The notes below the pieces were generated by a model. It was given only the letters and a program-made list of their open reading frames with translations. It had not been told where the DNA came from and did not search any database. A stretch of 64,000 bases of DNA. Source: Antedon mediterranea. Taxonomy: Eukaryota; Echinodermata; Crinoidea; Comatulida; Antedonidae. The stretch spans positions 3,950,288-4,014,287 of the forward strand of contig NC_092676.1 in the NCBI RefSeq assembly GCF_964355755.1, given 5' to 3'. This document shows positions 19,475 to 30,900 of this stretch, piece after piece; the first letter of the stretch is position 1, and every line of letters begins with the position of its first letter. The translations under genes and the position numbers were made by a program.

Positions 19475-21579
19475 ATGCCTCTGTCACTTCGAGATGTCAA
19501 ACCAGTCCACGTGAGTAGGGACGCACGTGAGATGAGAGACATATCCAAGAATTTAGAACATTATAAAAACTTCACACTGGTAAATGTTATTCGCCAGTTG
19601 AGTAACCTTAGCGCACATGCGGAGGATATTTTTACTTCCATCCACCAGGAGGCATCGGACATCTTCCACAGAATGCACAAACTTCGGAATAAAGTTCATA
19701 AACTCTCCAATGTGATTGACACACTGGATCCTTTGGTTGATGATGGTATGGCATGCTTTTTGTCAAAATTCAGTTAAATTCAAGTAAAAATGTTTGTGAA
19801 AAGATTTTTTTTCTATTTTATTCCAAAAAATTTGAAACAATTATGGCTAAATATCGTTACAGATGACTTGGAAGGTGCATTACAAAAGGTGCCATTTTAC
19901 AGTAACAGCACATGTGACAACAACTTAATGGACATTACAAGGAGACCCAAATGTGTTGAGGAAATGTACCAGAGGTCAGAGGTCATGCCAGATTTGGAAT
20001 GTCTGACAGAATTCAGGTTTGTAGAGCCATGGAGCATGGAACAATATTTTTTTTCAGATTTATGTATAATTAATAATATATTGTGTATAATAATGATTCA
20101 AACTCATGGTAGGTGCAATTATCACACTTTTGGTAAATGTAACTGGATGTTTTGTATTTTATTTTCTTATTTCAATTTTTAGGGAGGATGGTAAAAAAAG
20201 CTCCGATTTGTATAGTAATCCAAAGTCTTTCTTTGATTTTTGGCGTTCACAACAAGAAAAAAACTTATCAAGTCGAGGAGATAAAAAGAGAAAGGTAAGA
20301 TGACAGGTCAAAGGGATGAAAGGTCAAAATAATGACAGGTCATCACGATAACAGGTCAGCATGATGACATGTCAATTTGATAAAAGGTCAAAATGATAGA
20401 TCAGCATGATGACAGGTCAAAATGATGAATGGCCAAATTGATAAAAGGTCAAAATGATGACAGGTCAACATGAAGACAGGTCAACATGAAGACAGGTCAA
20501 CATGCTGACAGGTTAACATGAAGACAGGTCAACATGATGACATGTCAATATGATGAAAGGTCAAAATGTTAGGTCAGCATGGCAGGTCAACATGATGACA
20601 AGTCAATATGATGAAAGGTCAACATGATGACAGGTCAACATGATGAAAGGTCAACATAATGACAGGTCAACATGATGACAGGTCAACATGATGAAAGGTC
20701 AACATGATGACAGGTCAACATGATGACCTATACTTTAATACTAAATGTCACTTGCTTCCTTTTCTAGTCTAAATACAGACCTTACAAACGTATACAGCCT
20801 ACCATACCTTTACCATGCGACAGACATAAAGCGATGGTACAAAAGAAGAAGGCGTTGGAAAGGAAAGGTAAAGGAAGAGAGTTAGAAGAAATCGATAAAG
20901 AACACATCAGAGCTGAAATGGCCATGATGAGAGATAAAAATGACAACTTAAGTAATGGTGATAACGTTGAAGTGTATTCGGAGCTGCAAATACTAGCCCC
21001 TGTGGACCGGTCCGCATCAATTGCTGGCGGTCTCTTAAATCTGCTTGTGAATCAAGGTATGCTACGGTTTTCTGGTTAAATTTAAACATTTATTTTGTCT
21101 TTTTTATAATTTATTTTGGCTAATTTTTTTTTGTAGTAAATATTAACATTGTTAAATCTACAAAATGGCCTATTTTGAATTTTTTTTCCATGTTTTGGGG
21201 GGACAATCTTTAAGTGGTCAGGTTTCAACCAATACCATAACCTACTGGTGGCTAACATCATCTGGCCTGCTATTCATTAAAATGCTAGATTATGTAAAAA
21301 GAATATGTTGATATGTTATTTCAATTTATGCCACAGTTTAAAAGCCTTTTAGGCACAATGTTTTTCAGAACAGTGCTTTATAATATAGTTTTTCTTTTTG
21401 ATTTCACAAACTATAAATAAATACCATCACACTTTACAGGAATTAAGGTGAACCAAGAGCCAGAAGTTCAAGATGAAACGGATGTTGTTGCTAAGTTACT
21501 CCAACAACAGATGGAGTTAAGTGATGGAGAAGACGTTGGATGGGATGATGATGAATTTGATGATTGCGAAGACATTTAA
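19475..21579 (+). CDS. Divergent, short WAVE/SCAR (WASF) protein, complete
   Basis: Five coding exons, 19475-19745, 19863-20016, 20183-20294, 20768-21056 and 21440-21579, join in phase to 321 residues. An intron acceptor at 19448 precedes the ATG, so the leader is split. Residues 1-180 are a SCAR homology domain: MPLSLRDVKPVHVS, then VIRQLSNLSAHAEDIF, FREDGKK and YSNPKSFFDFW, followed by a basic KKRK stretch. This domain anchors WAVE to ABI, BRK1, NCKAP1 and CYFIP. The usual long proline-rich region is absent (WAVE1-3 have about 500-560 residues). The C-terminus keeps a WH2-like LLNLLVNQGIKV (268-279), a C-like DVVAKLLQQQMELS (290-303) without basic residues, and an acidic end with one Trp (W310). 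Role in Arp2/3 activation is therefore likely but altered. No other family explains the N-terminus. Confidence 0.88.
20296..20728 (+). repeat. AGGTCA-containing tandem array in WAVE intron 3
   Basis: A 15-16 base unit of the form GACAGGTCAACATGAT is repeated about 27 times with base changes and small indels. Almost every unit holds AGGTCA. It fills most of the 473-base intron between exons 3 and 4. Confidence 0.9.
21080..21213. mobile_element. MITE family 2, copy 5 (fragment)
   Basis: The right half ending GGGGGGACAATCTTTAAG, with the internal AAAATGGCCTATT of the family, lies directly after exon 4 of the WAVE gene, inside intron 4. Confidence 0.6.
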
Positions 21580-21650
21580 CATTTTGTTAATTATGGGATG
21601 ACGATGAATTTGATGATTGCAAAGACATTTAACATTATGTTAATTAGTAT
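21551..21650 (+). repeat. Direct duplication of the last WAVE codons and stop
   Basis: The stretch from GGGATGATGATGAATTTG through the stop TAA and TTGTTAATTA is repeated about 52 bases downstream (21593-21645), with a few substitutions. The second copy lies after the stop codon and would encode the same acidic tail. Confidence 0.85.
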
Positions 21651-21688
21651 GCGTTGCTTTTGAATTTATAAAATACAGTACCATGAAA

Positions 21689-21758
21689 GCCATTGTGTAA
21701 TGGTAGGTGCCTGCAAATCAAGCAGGAGACTCCAAGTTCAAATCTATAGGCTGGAGCA
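21689..21758 (+). mobile_element. tRNA-like sequence 1 in the WAVE 3' region
   Basis: Shows TAATGGTAGG (A-box region), a perfect 5-base arm CCTGC-AAATCAA-GCAGG and the T-arm-like AAGTTCAAATCT. The nucleotide 5' of the anticodon is A instead of T, so a working tRNA is unlikely. It precedes the WAVE poly(A) signal. Confidence 0.55.
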
Positions 21759-21822
21759 ACTGTTTTTTCCCACTAGTGCATGTAGTATGAGTTGCTACGT
21801 TATAACATACAGTGCCATGAAT

Positions 21823-21891
21823 GCTATGGTCTAATGGTAGGATGTCTGCGTACCAAGCGAGAGTGTCCAAGTTCGAGTCTCGACTGGAGCA
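21823..21891 (+). mobile_element. tRNA-like sequence 2 in the WAVE 3' region
   Basis: Shows GGTCTAATGGTAGGATG (A box), a loop GTACCAA with ACC in the anticodon position and GTTCGAGTCTCG (B box). The anticodon arm is mismatched. It shares flanks CAGTRCCATGAA and ACTAGTGCAT with sequence 1, so the pair arose by tandem duplication of a 134-base unit. A run of T follows, as in a Pol III terminator. Confidence 0.55.
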
Positions 21892-22009
21892 CCTTTTTTT
21901 TACTAGTGCATAAATATAGTTATATTTAATTATGTAGATAAATTGTTTTAGTAAGCATTTATTTTAATCATTTTTAATCATTGTAATTTTGTAAAACATT
22001 TTACCTGTA

Positions 22010-22015
22010 AATAAA
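22010..22015 (+). terminator. Poly(A) signal AATAAA of the WAVE gene
   Basis: AATAAA in CTGTAAATAAACTT, about 430 bases past the stop; a second one follows near 22030. The tRNA-like pair would then lie in the 3' untranslated region. Confidence 0.55.
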
Positions 22016-22030
22016 CTTTATATGCATTAA

Positions 22031-24998
22031 ATAAAATATTATTTTTTTTTAATATGGAGATCCAAGGGGAGTGAGGAGAAGTTTATTGCAAATACTAGCT
22101 CCCCCTAAACTACAAAAAGAAATAAATGCAAAAGACATATCACTTCTTTTTACAATTTTTAGAAATGTGTTTCAAATAAAGACGAGTTATTTTTATAGAG
22201 GGCGCATGTCACCTTGGTATAAAGTTAAATTCTTATAAAGAGGGCACGTGTCAATTTTTAAAGCCTGCTTTTCAACTTCGCGCGAATCGAAAACGATTGG
22301 TTTTTGCGCATGCGTATCGATATTTCAATCTATCATTGTACCTTTTATTTGCGATGATGAATAATGAAATGTTTATTATTTGAACAACATATTTATCCAG
22401 GATTTCACAATTAGTAGGTAAAAGAAACCCTGTTTGAAAGTTACATTACATTGTGGTCCTGTCTTAAATAGAAAAAAAAAACAAGTTTTAGTTTATGAAA
22501 TGAGATCGATATCTAGCTAGCTTCAAAAAAATTAATTAATTGTTGGAGAATATTTAATTTCCGTTGGTAAGTTATTCTATATTTTTAAATTTCAAAGGCC
22601 CTATAATTGATAAAAAAAACCAAATAGGCTTCAATGTTAGACCTAATAGTAGGCCGAAGTATAATTTTAGGAGGTATAACCTGAGGACGTCGGATATCCA
22701 TGCCATTCCTGTGGCCTTAGATGGATGTTCCAAAAATAGGCGTTCCGGGAGTGGCACAAGGATATTAATACTGAAATGTAAATCCCTTTACCACGTAAAG
22801 ATTAGATCTAGTACAGTATAAACCAATACTCAAAATAGGACAACGTGCGTAATTAGTTCAAATAAACCATTCTAACTCTTAAGTCTTAGGTTGCGTGCGT
22901 TTTCTATTTCTCTGTTGAGATCAATAGACTCACCGCAGACTCAGCGGGTTTCCCATTCTCAAGAAAGGTACAGTACGTATTTTTAAACTGTAGTTTTCGT
23001 TTCGAGAATTGCCGCCTAGTTTGTTTTTTACTTTTAACTGTTGTTAAAAACAGTAACTCTGCGGACGCTGTGATTGGTAAATAAATAAATAAAAAAGGTG
23101 ATAAATATATGACCACGCACCCAAAGAGAAATTTTATAAATGTCTATATCAGGACTAGAGACAACAACACAAGCAACAATAATTTGTCGGATACGGTGTA
23201 CGGATTCAATTAAAGCATTTTATCAAAGTGCTTGAGAAACAACGTGTCATAATAATTTATATAATATTTTACCAGCCAGTCTACTGCCGCTTGCTGGGGA
23301 GGCGGTGGTGACGCATTACGCGGTCACGTCATGTTCTAAATTAAGATCTCCATCACATGTTTCAACTACTTTAAGTTTAAGTACGGCAAACTAACAACTA
23401 GCAAGACACTATAGGCCTAGCAGTAAACTAAACTGATGCATTTTAGTTTGGAAAATGTTTTTTAACAAGTGTTTTTTAAATAAATTATATGCCTAACAGA
23501 TTTTAATCCGATAAAACAAAGCACTATTTTTGTTTCCAGCCAATCTCATGTGGAGGCAGAAATGGGAAGATACCTTGACTCGGTTTTATGACGTCATCCT
23601 ATCCGAACATGAACTTCAAATTACTAACTACAGGGGGTGGTCTATAATCGACAGTGGTGAATACTACCCCGAGGCGGTGTTGAACTATCGCTAACGAATT
23701 CCTAACTTTGTTTCATCTGATTTCACTCAGTGAGTGTGTTTAACGAAACCGAGACTTTTTAACGTATCCAGTCCCCGATCCAATCGCTAATCTTAAAATA
23801 CGCGCGGATGGTGGTAAATTAGTAATGACTATCATATTAATATAATTTAGGACTATTAATTGTTTCCTTGTATAATCGGTGTCTGCATACACGTAAGTTA
23901 TTTTTATTTTTTTAAGAAGATCGAGTTAATGTAGGCTATATGTAGTTCTGTATTTTGACAGAAGGCCGGCTATTTTGAGACTTAGTAATAGAAACAATCA
24001 TAATAATCATGGCCTAAATGTCTATCATTATTATAATGACCTAGTATTTTAAGACCATATCATCATTGATGACACACGGGTTACGGTATGATCTTATGAT
24101 GGTAGCAACAGCAGGGAAGTGAGTGTAATTTGTCACTCTTCCTGGCAAAAAGTATGATGCATTAGGTAGCGTTATGATCCTTATCTAACAGTTGAATTGA
24201 AAGACGGACCAAAAACTGGAAGAAACATTTAAGACTAAGAGATTTGCTGATTCGAGGCGCGGACGTGTCGTTATTGTTTTATCTTTCATAATACATTGTT
24301 TATAGAGCTTACGGACCCGTTACTTGTGGATTTTAAATTCTGATGAATAGGCTACCCCTTCTAATGGAACGAACTATTCAAGCAGTTCAGTATTCGCTCG
24401 AGTCCGTACACATATTGCTACGTGGAAGGCAAGTGAGGTCCTACCATGGGTAAGAACAAAATATCAAAGCATGTGCATTACATTATAATATAATAATGTT
24501 ATTGAAGATAACACTTTTGTCAAGTTCGGTTTTCTTGTGGTTGTCCTAACCCAAAAACCGAACTAGAACCATTTTCTGCAAAAACGTTCCAAGTTTCAAT
24601 CCTTTCCATTTGATATATTTTTAGAGGAAATATTTTCTCATCTCAAATCCAATAATTCTTGCTTATGTCAGAATATTTTAAATACAAATAAGAAATTAAT
24701 TATATAAATAAGACTTTTTATGAAGGGCATATATATAGCTCCCGTGTACATAGAGGGAAAACTTTTAGAGTACAGTACAGTAGTGAAATCAATGTACTAG
24801 TGAGCCCTCTATAAAAAAAACTGAGAGGCGGCCTTGGTCACGTGGCAGGTCAAATTAAGGTCATATAACGCCATATTGGGTGAGTTTTTTTTCGCTCACA
24901 AAAACGAAGAATAACACATTTTGTTGAAGTATTCAATATAAAAACAACATTTTTTTGAGATTCTAAAAGGATATAATTGGTGAAATTCATCTTCCAGC
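22031..24998. other. WAVE-PICALM intergenic region and probable PICALM promoter
   Basis: No coding exon is recognised. The stretch 23280-24450 is richer in CpG than its surroundings and includes GACGTCAT near 23589. A splice-donor-like CATGG|GTAAGA at 24449 could end a 5' untranslated exon joined to the acceptor CTTCCAG at 24997. Both are guesses. Confidence 0.4.
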
Positions 24999-27900
24999 AT
25001 GTCTGGGCAGAGTGTTTATGACCGTGTGGTTGCTGCAAAGCACACAATCACCGGTTCCGATCTTGACAAGTCTGTCTGCAAAGCTACGACGGAAGAAATT
25101 ATGGGACCGAAGAAAAAGCATCTTGACTGTGAGTAGGCCTATGGCTTATGCTTCTTGTCATCTGCATTCCGTTACTTACCTTTGATAGAATGACCTTCTA
25201 CATTATACATTTAAATATTGATTGGGTAGTAGTCTTATGAAACTAAGGTTAACACGAACATCTAATAATAATAACCCCAAGAAAAATCGAAAATATTATA
25301 AACGAACACAAAAAAGTCAAAAAAAAAAAATGTGTGAACCGTTGTGTGTTTTGTTTGTGGTTAGGCCTATGTTTTTGCCGATGAGAGAAATATCTGAAAG
25401 TTTTAATGGAACGTTTGTGAAAATTCATAGTGTGCTACCCTACATTAATTATGTAGGCCTATCCTATGTTCGAATTCTGTTTGTGTACAAAAATGTGTGA
25501 TAAAAAGTTTAGGCCTAGGCCTAGCCTATCTTTCAGTTCAGGACTGCTAAATGAATGTCAAAAGAGCTCCTGAAAACCAGTATATGCTAGGCCTAATCCT
25601 ATACTCTAGTCGCCTCAGTTTTATTTAGTTAAACAAAAATCTGGATTTTTTATAAATCTGAATTTTTATTTTATAACTTTTTACTAAAAAACTGAAACAT
25701 TTATTTATCGTGGCTAGAATCCAACCATAAAAATTCAAAGCAATGTAAAAATCAACTTTGGGAGTAGTACTAAAATGAGAATGCGTTTCAACCCAAATTT
25801 GGGGATGGGGGTTTAGAGTGAGGATTGGAGGTGGCTGGGTACAATGGTAAATCTCAAGCCACCACCAGCAATGAATTTGAACTTATTATTTTGGGAGTCA
25901 CTTTGTTTTCGCAGACTTCTTTTCGGGGAGGCGACTATTAATTATAATTTCATTTCTGACAACATCTTTGTAGGTTTCTGCAGGTTTTTCAGATGCTTAA
26001 TGGTTTACTGTGCTAAACTGTCTTATTGTCTTAAGCTCTGTCTACACTATAAAACTAATTTGACTAAAAAAGTGTGCTGATGTGCCCAAATATGGTAGTG
26101 ATATACCCAAATATGGTAGTGATATACCCAAATATGGTAGTGATATGACATCATCATGTCCATATATGGGCAAATCACTTAAGAGTCTGATAATGTAGCC
26201 AGAGTTTTCAACCATAAAATGCATTTACCTGTTGATATTGAACCACTGTACTGTGTGTAGCTACTTATGTATGCTAACAGTTCTTAGCCTTGGTATTGAG
26301 ATGGTTCCAGTACATTACAGTAGAAGCATTGATCTGTCCACAGGTGTAACCACTCTCCAGGTTGTTTCCATGTGAACCTTCAACTTTTTATTTCATCTTG
26401 TATAACTTCCCGTTAACAACTACAGTAAATTGAAAGATTTTGATGCTGGTACAGGAAGTACTATATTTAGGAAAGACATATTATGTCCACTATTGTTATG
26501 CAAATTAACAATAACATTTATTATTAATATTATGCAACAATACAAAAATATAAGCTTGGTTCCCACTACAGTAGGACACAATGTACTGACGTTCTCGTAC
26601 TGTAGCACACATGATTTGATCAATAAAAATTTAAATAAATTTATTGCTTGTGTTACATCTTTAAGTTGTGTCCTTCTAGTAAAAATCTAACTCTGAGTTA
26701 TTCTTCTTATACTGTAGGAATTTTTTTGTCAATAAAAAGTTATTTATTTATTTAATACTTTCTTATTTATATAGAAATTAAATCACAAATTCCTTTCCTA
26801 AATTCAGTAGGGCTAGGCTAATGCATTTCCTTTGCCAAATATAATTAAGGAACTACCTCAACAGTTTGTTTACCATGACACATGAGGCCATGACATTCAT
26901 GTTGTCTGGAATCTAAACACTATCGATCTTTCTGTAAACATGTGTGGAAGGGGCAGGGGACGAGGGGTATGGATTACAGTATTTCTAGACAAGATTTGAA
27001 CCAATGATTTTGAAATATTAATAAACTCTTACTGGATTACCATGATTACCGTATTCATTCTTTAGTTCTATAACAAATCGTTATGTACAGTATCACAGTT
27101 AATGGCTAAAGCTCTGTCTACACTATCAAACTAGTTTGACAAAAAAAGTGTGATGTTCCCAAATAGGGTAGTGGTATGCTCAAATATAGTAGTGATATGA
27201 CATATTCTGTATATAATATGGGCACATCACATGTTTTTGTCACATAAACAGACCTTGATTTATAAATATAAGAGGAGAGCTCCTAATGGCTCTCCTCAAT
27301 ATGTTGAGGAGAGCCATTATTTTGATTAAGTATCCGAGGCACAGGCCCACCATGGTTGGGCCTGTGGCGAGCCGAATTTTGATTATTGACACCTCTAGAT
27401 GGCCGGAAATGGTACTCTCGCACGTAAAATTCATCGTAGGTCATTGTTCTCTGAACGTAGTCCAACGATGTATTGTTATAATTATCTACGCGTCGTTCGT
27501 AGGGTTAGTAAACACCATTGTCATCACCTTTAGAAGCATGGACAATGCAAACAAACAATGTATTGTTTGCTATTGCTAATTAAAATCCTATCTAAAGATA
27601 GTAGACATCAATTTTTGTAGCCACCCTAGCTAGGCCTACGCATCGGTATCCTAATTTGGACGGAAATCCGCCGACGAGACGACATCGGGTCCGTGGACCT
27701 CAGCTCACGCAGAGAGAGAGTCGAGGCTATCTAGTCTAGTTTCGGTGGCCTAATACACTATAAATTATTTAATCCTACCTTGGGTTAGCGAATTATAAAA
27801 ACAACGACACCTAGCCTAGGCTAGGACACCAACAAAATATATGCAAAATAAATGTATATTCCATATTAATTACTATAAGATTTAACATAAAGGCTTAAGC

Positions 27901-30900
27901 CTTTTAAAATGATTACGACATGTGTATAAGAAAAGGCCCGACCAGAATTTGGAGGGGAAAACATGTGAGCAGGATCAGAGAGTATTATGTTTCATGTCAT
28001 GTGACACAAAATCCAGGTACACGATCTTAATTACTGTTTATCGTCGGCAGCCACCCTCTCGTACTAAGTTTAAAAAAAAACATGTGAGATGTTGCGGTAA
28101 AGCAGAGAGTATCGCGTTTCATGCCATGTGACCAAAAAAACTAGGTCTGTATAATTACGGTCTTCAGTCGGCAGTCTTTTTGAGCGACCGATTGAACGCT
28201 CTGATACTATATTTAGAATGAATTGTTTACGATATTTTTCTCGCAACATCAAAGATCGTAGGCGCGCCTAGCCTATCGGGGGTAGCCATAACAAAGATCG
28301 TTGTATTTGGGGTTAATCATTATATATATTTTTATGACGCACTGTAACAGGTTGGGGAGCGCTATTTTAGGCGCTCATTTGATCGTTTTCAGGAGCGCCA
28401 AGGAGCGTCAGCGCCATGGCGCTCCTTGGCGCTCCTGAAAACGAACAAAGGAGCGCCTAAAATAGCGCTCCCCAACCTGTTACAGTGCGTCATAAAAATA
28501 TATATAATGATTAACCCCAAATACAACGATCTTGTAAATGACTGTACACTCAACACACTTTTCATTGTTACACACTGTAGCTGAATCACTCAGCCACCAG
28601 CTATAAGGTATTGCCATACCCAAAATAAATGAATCAAACAATATAGTGGGAGGTTTTATTTGTAACGTGTGATCAAACAATGGTTTGATTGTTTAATGAT
28701 GATGTCATTGTCAATGAAACTAAAAGCATATTGACCTGTTTCTATATTTGGAGATTGTATGTGGGAATCATGTCAAAGATATTCTACTGCAGTTTGTAAT
28801 TGCAGTATCTAAATTTTTCACATCAATTGGAGTAATTTTATTAATTGTTTGTACCAGTCATTACAAGCAACTGAATGACTACGCTTAATTAACCAAAAAA
28901 AACCTTGGTAAATAATTGCATAAAATAATTAAAAGAGTAAACATGGTCCCTAAAGCTTGGTTCTTACTAGAGACACAACGCAAATGAATTGACCAATGAC
29001 AAATGACAGTTTGAATAATCAATTGCTTCTCATTGGTCAGCTCACTCCTGTTGCGTGTACGGCCTTGCGTTGCATATCTAGTGTGAACCAAGCATAACTA
29101 TAAATTTCTGTGTTTTTAATAATAAAAAGCAATAAAACAGATATGATATTCCTCTACCCCACACAATTTACTATCTGTAGTACGGTAACTACAGTACCAT
29201 CATTACTAACTACAGTACAGTATTACTTATTCTAAAACTGGAATTCCTCCCACACAGACATCAATACAATGCTTACTGCTCTGTATTGTAATCCTCTAGA
29301 GATTAGGATATTAACTATTCCTGTTCTATTTACTATATTTGGGTGTGAACATTTTTCTCTCTAAAAAAAAACCACATTTTATTAGACCAGTGAGGCTGGA
29401 ATAAATATATATTTTCAGATTAGGATAAAAAAAAAGAAATTTCATTTAACCAAATTAACTTAATCATTATGAAAAAAACATGTCTGTAGAAATACAGTAC
29501 GTATAATACTATAGTACATAATAGATACTAGGACTTCTAATATTAATTTTTTTTAATATGTCAATTTTGGTCTCTAGTTAAAATCAATTTGGAGTATATT
29601 TGATGAAAAAACTACATTTTGATTTTAAGTTCAATTTTAATACATAATTTAGGGATCATGCAAAAAACTATAAAACTATTTTTTTACTTAAGTCAACTTT
29701 AATACATGATTTAGTTTGTTTTAATGTACTGTACATTAACAGTATATATGAGGCAAGCACTGCAATAACAGTGTGTATGATTACCCAAACAAGATTGCTA
29801 AATAATAAACAGATTAAAGAATAAATAAATGTAAAGGTCGTTATTACAGTAACTGCAGTAAAATATTTTCGACATTGTCCCTAATTAACGGGATTAATTA
29901 TGAAAAAGAGTTTTTTTTTACTTTTCCTTTTATTTTAGCCACTTTGCCAGCTAGCTTTCATTTTCAAACATTGGAGATATTTTAAGGAGGAGTCAATTAA
30001 TTAGTGATAAATGTAGTTAACAAGTTCAAAGGTCAAATCCCACCACCAGTTAATGCTTGAATTACCTATAGCGTTGTACATACTGCTGGCATCATGTGTT
30101 TTAAGAATGTTGCTAAGTAGGCACATTACAGACTAATGGCTGTTCGGAATGCTGCTAATGAAAATGTTAGTCTCTAAACATTTTAGGACGTTATCGTCGT
30201 TGTATCTTTCCTGTTTAAAAACGATAAAGCGACATGGCGTAATTGTAAGAGATCCTGTAAAATAAAGTAGGCATTGGTTTTTTGTGAGAACATGTGGCGC
30301 AGTTTGTTGGACGTTTGTCTACTGATTGTAAGATTGAGGTTCGAATCCAACTCTTGCCGCATTGCTTGTATCCTTTAGGCAAGATACTTTACTTATGTTT
30401 GCCTCTCTCCATCCAGGTGTGTAAATGGGAACACAGTTAAATTAAGACACAGCTTTGCGCTGATTACTAGCTGCATTATGGGAGTTATGTTTCCATACGT
30501 GTTTGATCCACAAAAAAAATGACTGGGATAATAATGTTCAGCGCTAAGAGGTTTCATATAAATCCAGGATATTATTATTATTTATACTGTAGACTTGTTT
30601 GCTTTACCCTCATTGCCTCATCCTTTGGATGGAACGTAAAGCAGGTGGTCTAGTGTACAGTCAGTATAAGCTGAATGAATGCATGATAAAAAACTTGGTT
30701 TACATGTTGCTAGCCTAAAGTTATCCAGACAATAACAAATCCTGGTTGCTAGCCTAAAGTTATCCAGACAACAACAAATACAGGTTGCCAGCTTAATGTT
30801 GTCCCTGAGACAACAACAACAATTTCTGGTTGTTAGACTATAGTATACCCAGACAACAAAATTCCTGGCTGATAGCCTAACGTTATCCAGACAACATCAA

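Noticed and set aside
21823-21891. A functional tRNA-Gly (ACC) gene
   Set aside because: The anticodon stem has mismatches, and the unit is a diverged tandem copy of a neighbour with a non-canonical loop.
24439-24460. ATG at 24445 (CCATGGGTAAG) as the start of PICALM
   Set aside because: A donor site follows at once, and splicing to the next acceptor would put this ATG out of frame with the conserved [10 protein letters not shown] start at 24999.
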